Assembly (NCBI GenBank): GCA_023250155.1
Contig: JAHFBG010000015.1
Location: 1 to 61,211, forward strand
DNA length: 61,211 nucleotides
Direction of reading: 5' to 3'
Source: Candidatus Melainabacteria bacterium
Lineage (GTDB): Bacteria; Cyanobacteriota; Vampirovibrionia; 2-02-FULL-35-15
The position numbers and the translations under genes were made by a program. Shown piece by piece: positions 37,228 to 46,710 of this stretch. The stretch's first letter is position 1, and each line of letters starts with the position of its first letter. Under the pieces are notes generated by a model, which did not search any database, was not told the origin of the DNA, and saw only the letters and a program-made list of their open reading frames with translations.

Positions 37228-40173
37228 ATGAAAAAATATAAGAAAATCATCTCCGTAATATTACTTCTTTTACTACTTAGTAATCAAACGTATCTGAGTA
37301 GTTTTGCTAATACTAACAGAATACCACTGAGACTTAGCTCAAGAGTAATTAATGCTAGCTTAATTAACCAATCAAAAAATATTTTAGTGATTGAGGTAGG
37401 AAATAGAATCAATACTGAAGTAATAATAAAACCTATTAATAATACAAAAAATAGCTCTTTAAACCACACAGTTAGACACCTGGTAATACAAGGTACAAAT
37501 CCAAACATTAATCAACTTAATCCTGATGGAACAACACAAGCAATAATTCAACCAAATCCACAAACAATATCAATAATACAATCTGATGGTGTAATAAATG
37601 GAGCAAATTTAAATAATCCTCAAGTTATTGTTAACCAATCCCCACCTCCACCAAACATTGCAATGGTAATTTATAGACCTCCTCAACAACCAAAGCCAAA
37701 GCCCATTTCTACTCCAACCCCATCTCCAAAACCATCTCCTATACCTACGGCTATGTCTGAACCAGAATCTATGCCAGCTTCCCCAGCTCCAGTATCTGAA
37801 CCTATTGCTCCAGTAGTAGTACTGAGTAGTCCTATTGATATACCTAAAGATGGCATAGCTATTGAAGGAGTAATTAAAAATGGAAAACTTGAAATTGATT
37901 TATCGAAATTAGGACCAGCAAACATGATTCCTAGTGGTGAGTATCAAATAGTTATAAGAAAAGGAAAGAGAAAGTTAAGTACAAAATTTGTCTACAATGC
38001 ACCTCTCCTTATATTAGGAAAAGCATTTGTACCTATCTCAGATATAAAAAAGAAACCATCTTCTACAGAAGTAAAAAATGCAATTTGTAGTTTATACAAT
38101 CAAGATTTACAACCCATTACAGATGCACAAAACAATCCATTACCAACGCTGTCTCTACCGGGAACTCAAACTGCTATAAATGGTATTGTTTATAATGTTT
38201 ATAAAATATTTCAAGAAATACCAGCTGATATAAAAGACATAAAACAAGAATCAAAGTATATTTTAAGGTTAGTTACTGAAATGCCTACAGCAACAGGTAC
38301 AATAAAACAATCTGCATTATCTGCAATCGTATTTTCAGCTAATAAAAACAATTTAAACATAATAGATATTGGAAATATAGATGCAGCAAGTACAGCAGCT
38401 ACAAGATTTGTAACAATCCTTGCAAGAAAAATTGAAGAAGAGACAGGAACTAATTCACCTACATTAGATGAGACATATCAATCAATAATTAAAACATCTT
38501 CATTAGCTTCAAGAAAGAGTACGACCTTAGATGCACAAATACTATCCACCAGTACAGCACTAACAGCATCTGTAAATCAAATAATTAATATAACTAATTC
38601 TGAGATTTTTAAATTCTTACCAAATAGTGCAGCATTAGGAGCTAAGGTAAGAGACTTGATTGTAGACTCTGTGTGGAAATTGAAAGATATTGTGACAACA
38701 CAACTGACAGAAAAAAAATCTAATAATATACGGAAACAAGTTTTAAACAATAATTCAGATGGATTTAAATATGATCCTATAGCCATAGCACTTACAAATC
38801 AAAAAAACATTGCCTTTCCAATTTCTATAGAAAAAATTATTGATGGTTATATAAATGGTGGTGCCTTAGTAGGAAGTGGTTCTTTAAATGAAAATGAAAC
38901 CACTAAAGCTATTGAAGATTATGGAGTTTTACCACCTATTACTTTTAATCCTGAAGCTATAAGAATATTACCTGAGCTTAGAGATGTAGCAAATGATTTA
39001 GGTATTCAAGAATCATTGCTTAACAATATCCCAATCCCCAGTGGATTTAATGCAAATATAAATCAGATTTCTGATGTCGCTAATAATGCAGATATAACTA
39101 ATATAAGTATTGAGGCAGAACCAGGTTCATTTATAGAAGGAGATAGTAATAAATTTTCAAATGATATTAATTTATTTATCCATGATGGAACGTTTATAGA
39201 TTCTGACTTAAAAGGCTTAGCACAATATTTAAAAAATGATAATGAGTTTACAACTACAACAGGATTAATGCCTCCTATTAATGGTTCTATTGCAATAATT
39301 CCACAAACCTATATTTCACTTTTTACAGATCAGAATTTTGAAATTGCTAATGATCAAGGTTTTGATTCAATTAAAGGTAATGTGTTTGTTCTAGAGACAG
39401 GTGATGAAAGTGTAAGCATTACAAATACTGAATTAGCCATTTTTAATCCTGGTGAAAACACTGATCAATCTAATAAATTTATAGAATCCATAATTTTATT
39501 TGGTGAAAATATAAAAGATATAATTGGTGACAATTCAATTCTGTTTTCAAATGCATTTGAAAATTTTGATACGAATAATACTCATACAATGCCAGATGAG
39601 TTAGTAAATCTAATTAATACTCTAACTGATTTTGTAGAAATCACAACTGACACAATAATTGGATTCGCTGATATAGTGGAACACCTACATGACAATAGTG
39701 GAAATGATGGAAATAGTGGGGATGATTTAATCAGTATAATAAATGCAGCAACAGATACAAATACTACTGATATAGTAATTACTTCTCCTACCAGTGATGA
39801 TACAACTAATATAGAACCACCTTCAACTGAATCCGTTTCAGCAGAACCAGCATCAGCAGAACCAGCATCAACAGAACCAGCATCAACAGAACCAGCATCA
39901 ACAGAACCAGCATCAACAGAACCAGCATCAACAGAACCAGCATCAACAGAACCAGCATCAACAGAACCAGCATCAACAGAACCTGCACCAACAGAATCAT
40001 CATTTACTGAACCAGCTGTTATAGGTGGTGGTGGCAATACTGATGATCCAAATCAACCTACAGAATCACATTCAGAAGATAGTGCTACACATTCGGATTC
40101 GGATTCACAGACAAGTACTGAAGATCCTTCTAACCCATCTAATTCAGCTTCAGGAGCTGGTTCTGTCCCTTAA
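37228..40173 (+). CDS. Large exported protein with Pro-rich and EPAST-repeat regions
   Basis: 981 residues. A Sec signal peptide is plain (KKYKK, a LLLLLLL core, cut near SFAN). A Pro-rich spacer (about 150-200) separates an N-terminal beta-like part from a long, weakly structured domain rich in Asn, Ile and Thr (about 210-840). Residues about 870-925 are tandem Ser-Thr/Ala-Glu-Pro-Ala repeats, then a Gly/Asp/Ser-rich tail. There is no sortase motif or obvious C-terminal anchor. It looks like a surface or matrix protein whose repeat acts as a stalk. The last codon overlaps the convergent gene at 40170 by 4 nt. Confidence 0.75.
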   Translation: MKKYKKIISVILLLLLLSNQTYLSSFANTNRIPLRLSSRVINASLINQSKNILVIEVGNRINTEVIIKPINNTKNSSLNHTVRHLVIQGTNPNINQLNPDGTTQAIIQPNPQTISIIQSDGVINGANLNNPQVIVNQSPPPPNIAMVIYRPPQQPKPKPISTPTPSPKPSPIPTAMSEPESMPASPAPVSEPIAPVVVLSSPIDIPKDGIAIEGVIKNGKLEIDLSKLGPANMIPSGEYQIVIRKGKRKLSTKFVYNAPLLILGKAFVPISDIKKKPSSTEVKNAICSLYNQDLQPITDAQNNPLPTLSLPGTQTAINGIVYNVYKIFQEIPADIKDIKQESKYILRLVTEMPTATGTIKQSALSAIVFSANKNNLNIIDIGNIDAASTAATRFVTILARKIEEETGTNSPTLDETYQSIIKTSSLASRKSTTLDAQILSTSTALTASVNQIINITNSEIFKFLPNSAALGAKVRDLIVDSVWKLKDIVTTQLTEKKSNNIRKQVLNNNSDGFKYDPIAIALTNQKNIAFPISIEKIIDGYINGGALVGSGSLNENETTKAIEDYGVLPPITFNPEAIRILPELRDVANDLGIQESLLNNIPIPSGFNANINQISDVANNADITNISIEAEPGSFIEGDSNKFSNDINLFIHDGTFIDSDLKGLAQYLKNDNEFTTTTGLMPPINGSIAIIPQTYISLFTDQNFEIANDQGFDSIKGNVFVLETGDESVSITNTELAIFNPGENTDQSNKFIESIILFGENIKDIIGDNSILFSNAFENFDTNNTHTMPDELVNLINTLTDFVEITTDTIIGFADIVEHLHDNSGNDGNSGDDLISIINAATDTNTTDIVITSPTSDDTTNIEPPSTESVSAEPASAEPASTEPASTEPASTEPASTEPASTEPASTEPASTEPASTEPAPTESSFTEPAVIGGGGNTDDPNQPTESHSEDSATHSDSDSQTSTEDPSNPSNSASGAGSVP
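39841..39990 (+). repeat. 15-bp coding minisatellite (10 units)
   Basis: Ten tandem 15-base units: two GCAGAACCAGCATCA, seven identical ACAGAACCAGCATCA and one ACAGAACCTGCACCA. They encode (S/T/A)EPAS-type repeats. The seven identical units indicate recent slippage expansion or contraction; multiples of 15 keep the frame. Confidence 0.95.
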
Positions 40174-41114
40174 TCAGATTTAGCATGTTTTTTTATCAAA
40201 TCAATAAAACCGTTAATCCATAGAAGATTTACTTTACAAGCAATATCAAGCGGAGTAACACCTGTAGTTTCTACAGCAACATTATATGGTACACCTAGAC
40301 GATATGTAAGATCAGTGAAACTACCATCATAGCGCACTATAGAACCATCTTCATCACTTTTAATTGCTTCAGATTCTAAAGGATTTCCTACTACATTTCC
40401 ACTCTCATCAATTTTTGTTTGAAAACCAGCACCAATAAATTGATTTTTATAAACTTGACAGATTTTTGAAATCTCCTGAGTAATTGGTTTATAGTTTTGA
40501 ATATTTCCAGCTACATACTGATATGCTGCTGGTGGAGCATTTGGTGTAAGGTAGTCTTGATGAAGATCAATTGAACCTTTTACTTGATTCAGTGGATCTT
40601 CTTTTAGAAGCTTATGCATAAGTTGAGTTTCAAGTGGTAAATGCACTTGAAGACTAGAATCAGAAGCCCACATAAAACGCTTAAATGGTATTTTGCCATC
40701 ACCAATATCATCTTTCAAACTACCATCTTCTAATTCATAGCGAAGAAAATCATTATTCCCACCATCTCCTTTGTCATTGTCTATGTTATAGCGTAATCCT
40801 GCATCAAAACCAGAAGGATTGCCCAGTGGATATAAAATTATTTTTACTCCTTTTTCATGCGCTAAGTCAAAAATTTCATTACCATATTGTTCAATAGTAG
40901 TTGGTCCTGAAACCTCATCTCCATGAATGCCAGCTCTAATAAGAAGTACAGGGTCTTTTGAATCTATATTTTTTGAAGAGATTTTTAAAAAGCTATACTT
41001 TTCCTTCTTGTATTCAAGAAGATGTTCTTCTATTGAAATATCTTTTCTTTTCTCAAAAATTTTATAAAGCTTTTCTGTAAAATTAACAGATTTTGCTACT
41101 GGAGATACTTGCAT
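40170..41114 (-). CDS. AstE/AspA-type zinc hydrolase (succinylglutamate desuccinylase/aspartoacylase fold, M14-related)
   Basis: 314 residues from the ATG at 41114, which has GAGAGGAG just upstream. An ATG at 41180 would overlap the M20 gene and lacks such a site. Zinc-ligand motifs: GIHGDE (HxxE), then SIDLHQDY for the second His. A Glu in VAVETTG lies near the C-terminus as the likely general base. The family removes acyl or aminoacyl groups from amino acids, or is carboxypeptidase-like. Substrate unknown. It lies 19 nt downstream of the M20 peptidase; both may degrade peptides or acyl-amino acids. Confidence 0.8.
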   Translation of the reverse strand: MQVSPVAKSVNFTEKLYKIFEKRKDISIEEHLLEYKKEKYSFLKISSKNIDSKDPVLLIRAGIHGDEVSGPTTIEQYGNEIFDLAHEKGVKIILYPLGNPSGFDAGLRYNIDNDKGDGGNNDFLRYELEDGSLKDDIGDGKIPFKRFMWASDSSLQVHLPLETQLMHKLLKEDPLNQVKGSIDLHQDYLTPNAPPAAYQYVAGNIQNYKPITQEISKICQVYKNQFIGAGFQTKIDESGNVVGNPLESEAIKSDEDGSIVRYDGSFTDLTYRLGVPYNVAVETTGVTPLDIACKVNLLWINGFIDLIKKHAKSD

Positions 41115-41133
41115 AATATTTCTCCTCTCAAAA

Positions 41134-42489
41134 TTAATTTTTAGAGCTGTAAACCTCAACAAACTTATATAACCAATCACTAACTGTCACCATTGACTTC
41201 CAATCAACTTTCTCATCAATGCTATGATGCCCTTCCATATTTGGACTAATGACTACTGCTGTAAACTCTTCTCCATATGCATTTCTTTTTGGAACAAGAA
41301 GATTTGCTTGGCTTGCACCATGCTCAGGTTTTATTTTTACTTTTTCTTGCCCTATATCATGTGCCGCTTGCTCTAACAGTTTTACAAGTGTAGAATCCAT
41401 ACTCCCTTCCCAAGGTGGAAATTGTTCTTGAACTTGAATATTTATTTTAAGTTTTTCGTTTATATTCTTATAGTGTTTATATTTTTCTTTAATTCTTTCT
41501 ATTTCTTTTCTGATCCTGCTTATCTCATTGTCTTGTTCTTCGTTATTTAAACTTCTAAGCGAAAGGGCTATGTGTCCTTGAGTTGGAAGTGCATTTGTTG
41601 GAGCTCTTTTTATTTCACATTCATAAATATTTTTTGATATTAATGGCTGTTGGAAACGTGTATCCCATTTGACCACTCTATTTCCTATAGCTTGGTATAA
41701 CTCCATTAAAATGTCACTTGCACTTATATAATCATCTTGATTGGATACGGCTGAATGTTCACTCTTTAAACCGCTTATATCAATTTTAATTTCTACATAG
41801 CTAGCGCAACCAGTTGTAATTTCAAATTCTTCTTCATTGTCAATGATAATTACATCTTTAGATTTAAATTGACTCGTATCTAAATTTATAAGTGAGTCAC
41901 TGTTCTCTTCTTCATCTGGTGCAAGCACAACTTCATAAGCTACATGTGGTTCTTTTATAGAACGTCTAATAACATCCCAAATAATTGCTACCTGTGCTTT
42001 ATCATCAGCTCCAAGAGTAGTTGTACCATCAGTTGCAATATATTCTTTAAGTCCATCTTTTGTAGCATGATTAATTAGTGTAGGATAAACTTGTCTTAGA
42101 GGATTATCTAAATCAGCAGGTACAACATCTAAATGTCCCATAAACATTAACGGTCTTTTATGTTCATAACCAGGTGAAGCTGGAGTATTTATAATCAGTG
42201 AGCCATGTTGATCGACACTAGTAGTGGTTCTTGGATCTAACTCTATAAAAAGTTTAGCTGTCAAATCACGAACAAGACCCATGTTTTGTTTCATTTCAAA
42301 TTCTTTTATATGTCCTGGTCTTATAGTCGGTGACGGAATAATGGCGAGCTTTAAAAATGTATCTACTACAGGGTTATTAGTTGCTATTTCAATTAGTTTT
42401 TCCTGAGGTAGTTCATTTGGAACATTTTTTTTGTTTTGCAATGGTAATTGCTGCAAATAATGAATTGCAATAGGGCTTACAACAACCAT
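41134..42489 (-). CDS. M20-family metallopeptidase (peptidase T-like)
   Basis: 451 residues. Metal-binding motifs are MGHLDVVPADL, TLGADDKAQVA (bridging Asp) and APDEEEN (catalytic Glu and ligand), then IDNEEE and HHSIDEK near the end. The dimerisation domain sits between. This is the aminotripeptidase/PepT branch of family M20 by motif spacing. AAGGGG precedes the ATG. The N-terminal tail MVVVSPIAIHYLQQL is not part of the fold and resembles the MQVSPVAKS start of the next gene. Confidence 0.88.
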   Translation of the reverse strand: MVVVSPIAIHYLQQLPLQNKKNVPNELPQEKLIEIATNNPVVDTFLKLAIIPSPTIRPGHIKEFEMKQNMGLVRDLTAKLFIELDPRTTTSVDQHGSLIINTPASPGYEHKRPLMFMGHLDVVPADLDNPLRQVYPTLINHATKDGLKEYIATDGTTTLGADDKAQVAIIWDVIRRSIKEPHVAYEVVLAPDEEENSDSLINLDTSQFKSKDVIIIDNEEEFEITTGCASYVEIKIDISGLKSEHSAVSNQDDYISASDILMELYQAIGNRVVKWDTRFQQPLISKNIYECEIKRAPTNALPTQGHIALSLRSLNNEEQDNEISRIRKEIERIKEKYKHYKNINEKLKINIQVQEQFPPWEGSMDSTLVKLLEQAAHDIGQEKVKIKPEHGASQANLLVPKRNAYGEEFTAVVISPNMEGHHSIDEKVDWKSMVTVSDWLYKFVEVYSSKN

Positions 42490-42640
42490 TTTTTCCCCTT
42501 TGTGAAAGCTGTCAAGACAAACAAATCATGACAGTAATAGAATTTCTTATTTTGCTTAAGTGGATTTATTGTATTATAATTGTAATAATTTAAAAAGAAT
42601 CTTGTAAAGATTGTAATCATTTATCAGGGAGGATAATTGT

Positions 42641-45541
42641 ATGAAAATTGATACTGTTAAAGTCTTAGGTCCAGTATTTAAAGCATATCGTGAAATTCTT
42701 ACACCAGAAGCACTTCAATTTTTAGCTAAATTACATAAAGAGTTTGAACCTAAACGTCAAGAGCTTTTAAACAATAGACAAGTTAAACAATCAGAAATAA
42801 ATCACGGACAAGGTTTAAAGTTTCTTCCTGAAACAGAAAGTATTAGAAACTCAGATTGGAATGTCGAGGCAGTTTCGCCTGATCTTATGGAAAGAAAGGT
42901 AGAAATAACTGGTCCAGTCGACAGAAAAATGGTTATAAATGCACTGAACTCAGGAGCTCATGTTTTTATGGCAGACTTTGAAGATTCAAATTCTCCTACC
43001 TGGAAAAACAATATTGAAGGACAAATAAACTTAATTGATGCTGTAAACAAAAATATAACTTATAAAAATCCTGAGGGAAAAGAATATGCTCTAAAAGATA
43101 AAACTGCAACTCTTATGGTAAGACCAAGAGGATTACATCTAAATGAAGAGCATGTAAAAATAAATGGAAAACCAATTGCTGCTTCACTTTTTGACTATGG
43201 TTTGTATTTTCATCACAATGCACACAATCTAATTGAAAATGGCTCTGCTCCTTATTTTTATTTACCTAAGCTAGAGAGTTACAAAGAGGCAAAACTCTGG
43301 AATGATATTTTTAAATTTTCCCAAGATGAGATGAGTATTCCTGAAGGTACGACCAAAGCCACTGTTCTTATAGAAACTATCCCAGCTGCTTTTGAAATGG
43401 ATGAAATATTACATTCCCTAAAAGAACATTCAGCAGGTTTAAATGCAGGCAGATGGGATTATCTATTTAGTACCATTAAAAAGTTTAGAAACAATCCTTC
43501 TTTTATACTTCCTGACAGATCTGAATTGACAATGGAAAGAGATTTTATGAAAGCATATGCTGATCTTGTGGTGAAGACTTGCCATAAGAGAGGTATTCAT
43601 GCCATTGGTGGAATGTCAGCATTAGTTCCTATAAAGAATGACAAAGATGCCAATGATAAAGCAATGGCAGAAGTTAAAAAAGACAAAAAAAGAGAAGCTG
43701 AACAAGGCTTTGATGGTGCATGGGTAGCACATCCTGGGCTTGTATCCTTAGTGAAAGAAACATTTGATGAGCAAATAAAAGGACAGCATCAAATATCAAA
43801 CAAACGTCCTGATGTAAAATCATCTCATTTTGATTTAATGCCACATATACCTGTTAGTGGTATGGGTGCTATCACAGAAAATGGACTAAGAACAAATATA
43901 AATATAACCATAAAATATCTTGCTAGCTGGCTAGATGGAAATGGCTGTGTTGCCATAAACAATAAAATGGAAGATGCTGCTACTGCAGAGATTTCACGTT
44001 CCCAAGTCTGGCAATGGTTAGAGCATAAAGCAGGGACGGTAGATGGACAGACCATAACGCATGATCTTGTAAAAAAGATAACTAATGAAGAACTTGAAAA
44101 AATAAAAAATGAAGTTGGTGAAGGTAAGTTTAACTCTGGAAAATATAAACTTGCAGCTGATATTTTTGAAAAAGTAGTAAACAAAAGAGAGTTTACTGAC
44201 TTTATAACGACAGAGGCTTATCCTCATATTGTCACTCAGGCAGAAAATGAACAAACAATAGAAACAAAAGATGAGTTTGTAAAGAGGTTAGAAAATGAAT
44301 GGAAAAATAATCCACGATGGGAAGGAATAGTTAGACCATATACAGCTAGCGATGTTCATAAAATCAAAGGAAATATAGACCAAGAATACACCATTGCTAA
44401 GCTTGGCTCTAATAACCTCTGGAATATGCTAACTAATGAAAAAGAAGCTGTTCGAACTCTCAGTGCAATGGTTCCACAACAAGCGATTCAGCAAGTAAGA
44501 GCAGGACTGAAAGCTATTTATATTAGTGGTTGGCAGGTAGCAAGCGGTGCAAATAATTATCGAGGAATGTTTCCAGATAGAAGTATTTATCCTGTAGATA
44601 GCGTACCTACTTTTGTAGAACATATAAACAATGTTCTAGTACAAACAGATCAAATACATCGTGAAAAAGGTGATGATAAAACAAAATGGTTAGTACCTCT
44701 TGTAGCTGATGCTGAAGCAGGTTTTGGAGATGTGCTACAAACATTCGAGCTTATAAAACATATGATAAAAGCTGGTGCTAGTGGCATACACTTAGAAGAT
44801 CAAGAAGGTGCACTTAAGAAGTGCGGGCATCTTGGTGGAAAGGTTTTAGTACCCACAAGAGAGTTTGTTAAAAAGCTTATTACAGCAAGGTTAGCTACAG
44901 ACATGTGCAATGTACCTACCGTAATAATAGCCAGAACAGATGCAGGTAGTGGATCATTGCTTAAGTCTGACATAGATCCATATGATAAATCTTTTGTTGA
45001 CTATTCTAAAGGAAGAACAGAAGAAGGTTTTTACCATGTAAAAGCAGGAATAGATCAAGCTATATCAAGAGGCTTAGCATATGCACCATATTCAGATATG
45101 TTGTGGTTTGAAACATCTACTCCTGACATGAAAGAAGCTGAACAGTTTGCAAAAGCTATCCATGAAAAGTTTCCAGGAAAGCTATTAGCTTATAATTGCT
45201 CACCATCTTTTAACTGGAAAGCTAAACTAAGTGATGATCAAATAAAAACCTTTCAAAAAGATCTTGAGAAACTAGGTTACAAGTTCCAGTTTGTTACTTT
45301 GTCTGGATATCATGATATAAATCACAGCATGCTTGAACTTGCAAAGGCTTATAAAGAAGATGGAATGTTAGCTTATTCCAAACTTCAACAAGCTGAAATA
45401 GCTGCTAAAAATCCAGCAGTTAAGCATCAAGAAGAAGTAGGCACTAGCTATTATGATGTCATTGAACAAATTGCATCTGGTGGACTATCATCTACTACAG
45501 CTATGAAAGGCTCTACAGAAGAAGCACAGTTTAAACATTAA
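42641..45541 (+). CDS. Bifunctional malate synthase-isocitrate lyase (glyoxylate bypass fusion)
   Basis: 966 residues. Residues 1 to about 535 are malate synthase A: the DFEDS motif at 112-116, GLNAGRWDYLFS near 265-276, GAWVAHPGLV, and EDAATAEISRSQVWQW near 445-460. Residues about 550-966 are isocitrate lyase: PRWEGIVRPYTASDV, YISGWQVA, the catalytic KKCGH with Cys728, IARTDAG, and LAYNCSPSFNW. The length is essentially AceB (533) plus AceA (434) of E. coli joined end to end. One protein would make glyoxylate plus succinate from isocitrate, then condense glyoxylate with acetyl-CoA to malate. GGGAGG precedes the ATG. Such fusions are known from nematodes and Euglena; a bacterial gene of this kind is uncommon. 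Confidence 0.95.
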   Translation: MKIDTVKVLGPVFKAYREILTPEALQFLAKLHKEFEPKRQELLNNRQVKQSEINHGQGLKFLPETESIRNSDWNVEAVSPDLMERKVEITGPVDRKMVINALNSGAHVFMADFEDSNSPTWKNNIEGQINLIDAVNKNITYKNPEGKEYALKDKTATLMVRPRGLHLNEEHVKINGKPIAASLFDYGLYFHHNAHNLIENGSAPYFYLPKLESYKEAKLWNDIFKFSQDEMSIPEGTTKATVLIETIPAAFEMDEILHSLKEHSAGLNAGRWDYLFSTIKKFRNNPSFILPDRSELTMERDFMKAYADLVVKTCHKRGIHAIGGMSALVPIKNDKDANDKAMAEVKKDKKREAEQGFDGAWVAHPGLVSLVKETFDEQIKGQHQISNKRPDVKSSHFDLMPHIPVSGMGAITENGLRTNINITIKYLASWLDGNGCVAINNKMEDAATAEISRSQVWQWLEHKAGTVDGQTITHDLVKKITNEELEKIKNEVGEGKFNSGKYKLAADIFEKVVNKREFTDFITTEAYPHIVTQAENEQTIETKDEFVKRLENEWKNNPRWEGIVRPYTASDVHKIKGNIDQEYTIAKLGSNNLWNMLTNEKEAVRTLSAMVPQQAIQQVRAGLKAIYISGWQVASGANNYRGMFPDRSIYPVDSVPTFVEHINNVLVQTDQIHREKGDDKTKWLVPLVADAEAGFGDVLQTFELIKHMIKAGASGIHLEDQEGALKKCGHLGGKVLVPTREFVKKLITARLATDMCNVPTVIIARTDAGSGSLLKSDIDPYDKSFVDYSKGRTEEGFYHVKAGIDQAISRGLAYAPYSDMLWFETSTPDMKEAEQFAKAIHEKFPGKLLAYNCSPSFNWKAKLSDDQIKTFQKDLEKLGYKFQFVTLSGYHDINHSMLELAKAYKEDGMLAYSKLQQAEIAAKNPAVKHQEEVGTSYYDVIEQIASGGLSSTTAMKGSTEEAQFKH

Positions 45542-45685
45542 AACTGAATTAAGTGTCAAGAGAAAAATCTAAAAAACAATAATTGTTCTATGAAAATAGG
45601 ATAAATTATCTATTTAACTTCTTGTTTTATTTACTTTGTATTTTTGTATTCAGAGTAAATATAAAAATGAAAATAGAGGTGAAGT

Positions 45686-46339
45686 ATGATAAATCCAGGA
45701 GCTTTTAGCCTTTTAGGATCTTCATTAGTAATTCGTCAGAGTAATCCACAAAACAATACTCAAGCATTAATTCAGGCAAGAGAGCAGGCAATTGAGACCT
45801 TGAGACAAGCGTTTAATCAATCTGCAAATGAAACAAATGTTGAAAGAATAAGAGAGCAACAAATAACAATAGGTACTAGTCTAATGACTATCAATAATAA
45901 TAATGTGGCTTTGGCAAGAGCAGATGGTGGGAATGCATTAGAAGTAGCAAGAAGGTTTGCCAACCTTCAGACACAAAGCTTAAATAGGATTCTTCAGAAT
46001 CTACCAAATATCTCAACTCAACCAGTTTCTAATCAAGCAACTGCTCTAAATAATGAAGTGTTGCTGTATTATCGATCTAGGTTACAAAGTCAAGTAGCAT
46101 TTTATAATAATTTTCCTGCTTTAATACAAGCTGATGGAGGAAGACGAGCAGATGTAGTTGAAACTTTCAGGAGTAGGAGCAATGAAGCAGCTCGTAATTG
46201 TAACGAGCAAATACAACAATTTTCCACGACTCGCACAAATACCCAAGCAGCGTTAGATGCACGTCAAAGGGTTGGAAATTTTGAGGGACAAGGAATAGCA
46301 ATAGCTTATCTGTTTCGTAGTATGCAGGGTATGCCTTAA
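45686..46339 (+). CDS. Hypothetical helical protein with internal repeat
   Basis: 217 residues, unrecognised, Gln/Asn/Arg-rich and all-helical, without Cys-rich or membrane regions. GAGGTG precedes the ATG. Two segments repeat: ALARADGGNALEVARRF (about 74-90) and ALIQADGGRRADVVETF (about 151-167). Each is followed by a helix ending LNRILQNL or CNEQIQQF. So the protein is an internal duplication of a helical unit. Its composition resembles that of the small-gene cluster at 2-5 kb. Confidence 0.65.
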   Translation: MINPGAFSLLGSSLVIRQSNPQNNTQALIQAREQAIETLRQAFNQSANETNVERIREQQITIGTSLMTINNNNVALARADGGNALEVARRFANLQTQSLNRILQNLPNISTQPVSNQATALNNEVLLYYRSRLQSQVAFYNNFPALIQADGGRRADVVETFRSRSNEAARNCNEQIQQFSTTRTNTQAALDARQRVGNFEGQGIAIAYLFRSMQGMP

Positions 46340-46459
46340 TTTGAAGAAGGTTAGAATTAATTAAGTAGTTATTAATCCTTTTTTAGCTTACTCATATTCA
46401 AGTTAAATCTGTTCTCACAAGAACTGAAATAGCATTTAGAGAGGACAAGAACATAAAGC

Positions 46460-46559
46460 TTAGCGTTTAGCTGATAGCGTTTAGGAGAACCAGAACATAG
46501 AGCAATCCTAAGTTCTTTTGTTCCTCTGTCCTCTTATCCGCTAAACGCTCTACGCTAGT
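46460..46559. repeat. 'TAGCGTTTAG' palindromic intergenic repeat, copy 3
   Basis: Left arm TAGCGTTTAGCTGATAGCG, right arm CGCTAAACGCTCTACGCTA, about 100 bases in all. It fills part of the 371-base gap between the unknown gene at 45686 and mmsA. The rest of the gap is AT-rich with no gene or clear promoter. Confidence 0.75.
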
Positions 46560-46710
46560 TATTGTGATTTTATTACAAACCTCATACATTAGAGATAACT
46601 GTAACAAAGTAAACTATAATAAATTGACATAAATTATTGAAAAGATGTACGATTTTCTCTAATACGTAAAAATTTGTAATTAAACATTAAATAAAATGTA
46701 AGGGGAAATT

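Noticed and set aside
39841..39990. Possible CRISPR-like array
   Set aside because: The units are contiguous 15-base coding repeats with no spacers, so it is a minisatellite.
39582..40037. Antisense frames over the EPAST minisatellite
   Set aside because: A 15-bp repeat keeps all frames open; the antisense Val-Asp-Ala-Gly-Ser product is an artefact of the repeat.
43825..44254. Antisense frames within the glyoxylate fusion
   Set aside because: They overlap conserved catalytic regions of the sense protein and lack any start signal.
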